Shown: positions 61,962 through 64,000 of the stretch, piece after piece
Layout: every line of letters starts with the position of its first letter
Numbering within the stretch: position 1 is the stretch's first letter
Translations under genes and position numbers: made by a program
NCBI RefSeq assembly: GCF_000972385.1
Contig: NZ_JXTE01000014.1
Span: forward strand, 1 to 64,000
Origin: Streptomyces sp. WM6386
GTDB lineage: Bacteria > Actinomycetota > Actinomycetes > Streptomycetales > Streptomycetaceae
DNA length: 64,000 nt
Reading direction: 5' to 3'
The notes under the pieces: generated by a model
The model's input: only the letters and a program-made list of their open reading frames with translations
What the model was told of the DNA's origin: nothing
The model's database searches: none

Positions 61962-62731
61962 CAGTGACTCCTGTTCGCGGAAGCGGCCTGCGGGGAGAGC
62001 CGGATGAACTCGCGCGCCGTCATGAGGACGAAGGCGGCGTTGGTGGTGAGATAGCGCCGGCCCAGGCGGCGCGGCTCCTGGAGCGTGCGGTAGAGCCACT
62101 CAAGGCCCATCCGCTGCCAGGCGGCGGGGGCTCGCTTGGTGATCCCGGCCAGGATGTCGAAGGAGCCGCCGACCCCGTGCACGACCCGGGTGCCGGTGCG
62201 CGCGCCGTGGGCGGCGGTGAAGATCTCCTTCTTCGGCGAGGTCATGCCAAGGAAGAGCATCTGGGCGCCGCTGTGCGCGATGGTCTCCGCGATGGCTTCC
62301 TGCTGGGAGTCGTCGAAGTAGCCGTTGCGGCTGCCGGCGACCTTCAGACCGGGGAAGCGGTCGGCCACCCGGCGCAGCATCTCCTCCAGCACCTCCTGCC
62401 TGGCGCCGAGGAAGTACACCGAGATGCCCGCCGACTCCGCCTCGGCGAGCAGCCGCAGGAACAGGTCGATCCCGGCCACCCGCTCCGGCAGCGGGGCGCG
62501 CAGCACCCGGCCGGCCCAGACCACGGCCTGTCCGTCGGCGACGACGAGATCGCACCCGGACACGGCCTCGGCGAGCCTGGGGTCGCGCCGCATGTTCACC
62601 AGCTTCGCGGCGTTGACCACCCCGATCTCCAGCCGGCGGCCGTCCCGGACCGCGCCGAGGCAGCGCTCCACGGTCTCGTCCATGGTCAGCGGGTCCAGCT
62701 CGACCCCGAACAGGGTCCGGCGCTCGCTCAT
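61961..62731 (-). CDS. WecG/TagA/CpsF-family N-acetylmannosaminyl(uronate) transferase
   Basis: 256 residues. It has the family signatures: IGVVNAAKLVNMRRDPRLAEA, VVADGQAVVWAGR, ERVAGIDLFLRLL, LGARQEVLEEML, LGMTSPKKEIF, and the C-terminal GVGGSFDILAGITKRAPAAWQRMGLEW. GT26 enzymes add ManNAc or ManNAcA to lipid-linked GlcNAc. Flanked by wecC and wecB, it should use their product. The start overlaps the upstream gene by ATGA. Confidence 0.9.
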   Translation of the reverse strand: MSERRTLFGVELDPLTMDETVERCLGAVRDGRRLEIGVVNAAKLVNMRRDPRLAEAVSGCDLVVADGQAVVWAGRVLRAPLPERVAGIDLFLRLLAEAESAGISVYFLGARQEVLEEMLRRVADRFPGLKVAGSRNGYFDDSQQEAIAETIAHSGAQMLFLGMTSPKKEIFTAAHGARTGTRVVHGVGGSFDILAGITKRAPAAWQRMGLEWLYRTLQEPRRLGRRYLTTNAAFVLMTAREFIRLSPQAASANRSH

Positions 62732-63891
62732 ATCCGGCCCCCCTGCCAGGCGTGGAGCATCCAGCCGAACTCGTACGGGCGGCACTCGCGGTCCACGGAC
62801 AGGGGGCGGTACACCCGGTCCAGGGACTTCAGCCGCAGGCCCGGCGTGAGGCGGGTGCCGAGGCCCCGGGCGGCGCGTACGGCCTTCTTCGGGTCGCCCC
62901 GGTAGACCTTGCGCCAGGTGGCGCCGAGCTCGTCGAGGATCAACGGTTCGTGGCCGGCGCCCAGTTCGGGTACGTCCGACATCCAGCGCAGACCCTTGCG
63001 GATCGACGCGCCGAAGTCGCTGCCGCCGGCGTCGGTGAGGTCGAACAGGGCGGTCGGTGCCATCGCGTGCTGGTGGACGCTGTAGACCGGGTAGCCCTCC
63101 ACGACAGCGCCGGTGCGCGCGTCGTAGTGCCACCACCACTGCCCGCCGTCGCCCTGCAGCTCGCAGATGCGCCGCGCGCACGCCTCGGACGCGGCCAGGG
63201 CCTCCGGGTCGCCGCCCTGGTCGTCACTGGCGTGGGCGCGGGCCAGGGCCTGCAACGGGTATGTCTGGTCGGCGAAGCAGGCGACATGTGCCCGGTACCA
63301 GGGCACCAGGCCGGGGCCGGTGGCGTGCGGGAACAGCGGGCTGTCACCGATGCGGGCCCGCAGCAGACGGTCGCGGGCCGCGGTGAAACGTCTCTCCACG
63401 TCGACCGTGTCGCGAGCCGCCGCGAGCGCGGACAGCACCCACGCCGCCTCGACCGTGTACTGGGGCCGGCCCTCCTCGTCCAGGGCCTCGACCCGTTCGA
63501 GGGCGTCGGACAGTTTGGGGTGCCCGGTCTCGGCGGCGGCCCAGGCGATGAGCGCCGCGTCACCGAGGTTGGTCACCGCGGGCAGCGACTCGATCAGCAG
63601 ACCCGTGAACTCCTGGGCGGTACGCCCCGCGAGCACCGCGCGCTGGCGGTCCTCGGGGAGGAACTCGACTCCCAGCGCGGTGATGGCCGCGTACCGGGTG
63701 CTGGTCCCGCGCCGGTCCAGGGTCCAGGAACCGTCGGAGGCTTTGCGCCCGGACATGGTGAAGGAGAAGGCTTCACCACCCGGGAGCAGCATCTCCGGGA
63801 GCCCCAACTCGGCTACCGACAGCAGTCGTTGGGCGAGCGAGAGCAGCGGCGGTTCCTCATGACCGAGTGCCGCCAGACGTGTGTTGGTCAT
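62728..63891 (-). CDS. Unknown protein with an (alpha/alpha)-toroid-like pattern heading the glycan run
   Basis: 387 residues from the ATG at 63891; a GTG at 63954 is the other option. The sequence is mostly helical with paired aromatic/acidic turns: AAWVLSALAAARD, FADQTYPLQALARAH, GDGGQWWWHYDARTGAVVEGYPVYSVHQHAMAPTALFDL, and a C-terminal RPYEFGWMLHAWQ. The GGQWWW and YPVYSVHQ segments recall (alpha/alpha)6-barrel enzymes such as glycan lyases and terpene cyclases, without any catalytic signature I can name. There is no signal peptide, so it is cytoplasmic. It is coupled to the wecG-like gene by ATGA and so belongs to the glycan locus. Confidence 0.7.
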   Translation of the reverse strand: MTNTRLAALGHEEPPLLSLAQRLLSVAELGLPEMLLPGGEAFSFTMSGRKASDGSWTLDRRGTSTRYAAITALGVEFLPEDRQRAVLAGRTAQEFTGLLIESLPAVTNLGDAALIAWAAAETGHPKLSDALERVEALDEEGRPQYTVEAAWVLSALAAARDTVDVERRFTAARDRLLRARIGDSPLFPHATGPGLVPWYRAHVACFADQTYPLQALARAHASDDQGGDPEALAASEACARRICELQGDGGQWWWHYDARTGAVVEGYPVYSVHQHAMAPTALFDLTDAGGSDFGASIRKGLRWMSDVPELGAGHEPLILDELGATWRKVYRGDPKKAVRAARGLGTRLTPGLRLKSLDRVYRPLSVDRECRPYEFGWMLHAWQGGRI

Positions 63892-64000
63892 CTTTTGGGC
63901 ACACCAACCCCCCTGTGGGTCCGGTTTTGCGCAGACTGGGATCGCCGCTGGCACGGATGGCCATACGGCGGAAGAAGGCGGACGTCAGGCGCCGGAGTGG
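63857..64000 (-). CDS. Possible C-terminal end of an upstream gene cut by the window edge
   Basis: A frame open from the right edge reads PLRRLTSAFFRRMAIRASGD and stops at 63857-63859, overlapping the start of the 387-residue gene by 35 bases. The first 25 codons have the G/C-rich third positions of a real gene, while the last 15 do not. It may be the end of a gene running in from the right, or chance; 144 bases are too few to decide. Confidence 0.3.
   Translation of the reverse strand, partial: PLRRLTSAFFRRMAIRASGDPSLRKTGPTGGLVCPKDDQHTSGGTRS

Noticed and set aside
38155..63891. Secondary-metabolite (antibiotic) gene cluster
   Set aside because: DegT aminotransferases and methyltransferases can suggest a glycosylated antibiotic, but there is no polyketide, peptide-synthetase or other scaffold gene; Wzx, Wzy, Wzz and the phosphotransferase point to a surface polysaccharide.
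1..64000. Transposons, prophage, CRISPR arrays, tRNA or rRNA genes
   Set aside because: No transposase, integrase or Cas-like protein, no regularly spaced repeats, and no tRNA- or rRNA-like sequence was found on reading both strands.

Overview
This window reads as a Streptomyces chromosome, or that of a very close relative. The evidence is very high GC, strong G/C third-codon bias, frequent GTG starts, ATGA/GTGA/TGATG gene junctions, Streptomyces-type -10 boxes (TAGCGT, TAGGGT, TAGATT), Tat and lipoprotein signals, and actinobacterial families such as the egtABCD set. From memory, the order c-di-GMP enzyme / LysR / three-gene succinate dehydrogenase / ornithine-lipid acyltransferases resembles the S. 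coelicolor SCO0920-SCO0930 neighbourhood; this was not checked here. I see no rRNA, tRNA, CRISPR array, insertion sequence or phage gene.

Left third, about 0-31 kb, is mostly chromosomal housekeeping and stress genes. It holds the start of a secreted Pro-Thr-rich protein, a two-repeat lipoprotein, a methyltransferase translationally coupled to a PAS-GGDEF-EAL c-di-GMP enzyme, and a LysR regulator divergent from sdhCAB with a clean LysR-type palindrome between them. Next come a HEAT-repeat protein, the ornithine-lipid pair olsB-olsA, an AraC regulator with a VOC protein, a UvrA-like ABC ATPase behind a flavin-dependent oxidoreductase, and a zinc-free L32 paralogue with a CobW-type GTPase behind a probable Zur operator. 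These are followed by a small HAD phosphatase, dodecin, egtABCD (ergothioneine), a PARG-like hydrolase overlapping a PemK/MazF-like gene, an NfeD-like protein with flotillin, an amidase, and a Tat-secreted GH43 enzyme with an AbfB module.

Middle, about 30.7-38.2 kb: a LysR regulator is divergent from a complete tripartite tricarboxylate transporter (TctC-TctB-TctA). A minus-strand group follows: a glycosyltransferase, an MFS exporter and a membrane-anchored beta-propeller protein.

Right 25 kb, about 38.2-63.9 kb, is a large cell-surface polysaccharide locus. The plus-strand arm starts with a polyprenyl-phosphate sugar transferase behind an unusual folded leader, then a nucleotide-sugar cassette (Gfo/Idh oxidoreductase, NAD epimerase, two DegT aminotransferases, PglD/NeuD-like acyltransferase), a 1201-residue secreted protein and a glycosyltransferase. 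Next come a lone Wzz-like protein, a Wzz-Wzy fusion and another glycosyltransferase. A ten-gene minus-strand run reads back towards the middle: an unknown alpha-helical protein, WecG/TagA, WecC, WecB, Wzz, Wzx flippase, a beta-helix protein, a glycosyltransferase and two methyltransferases. Together these supply initiation, precursor sugars, transfer, flipping, polymerisation and chain-length control, so a Wzx/Wzy-dependent acidic amino-sugar glycan is the best overall inference. The most novel-looking items are the leader at 38241-38407, the Wzz-Wzy fusion and the unknown gene heading the minus run.
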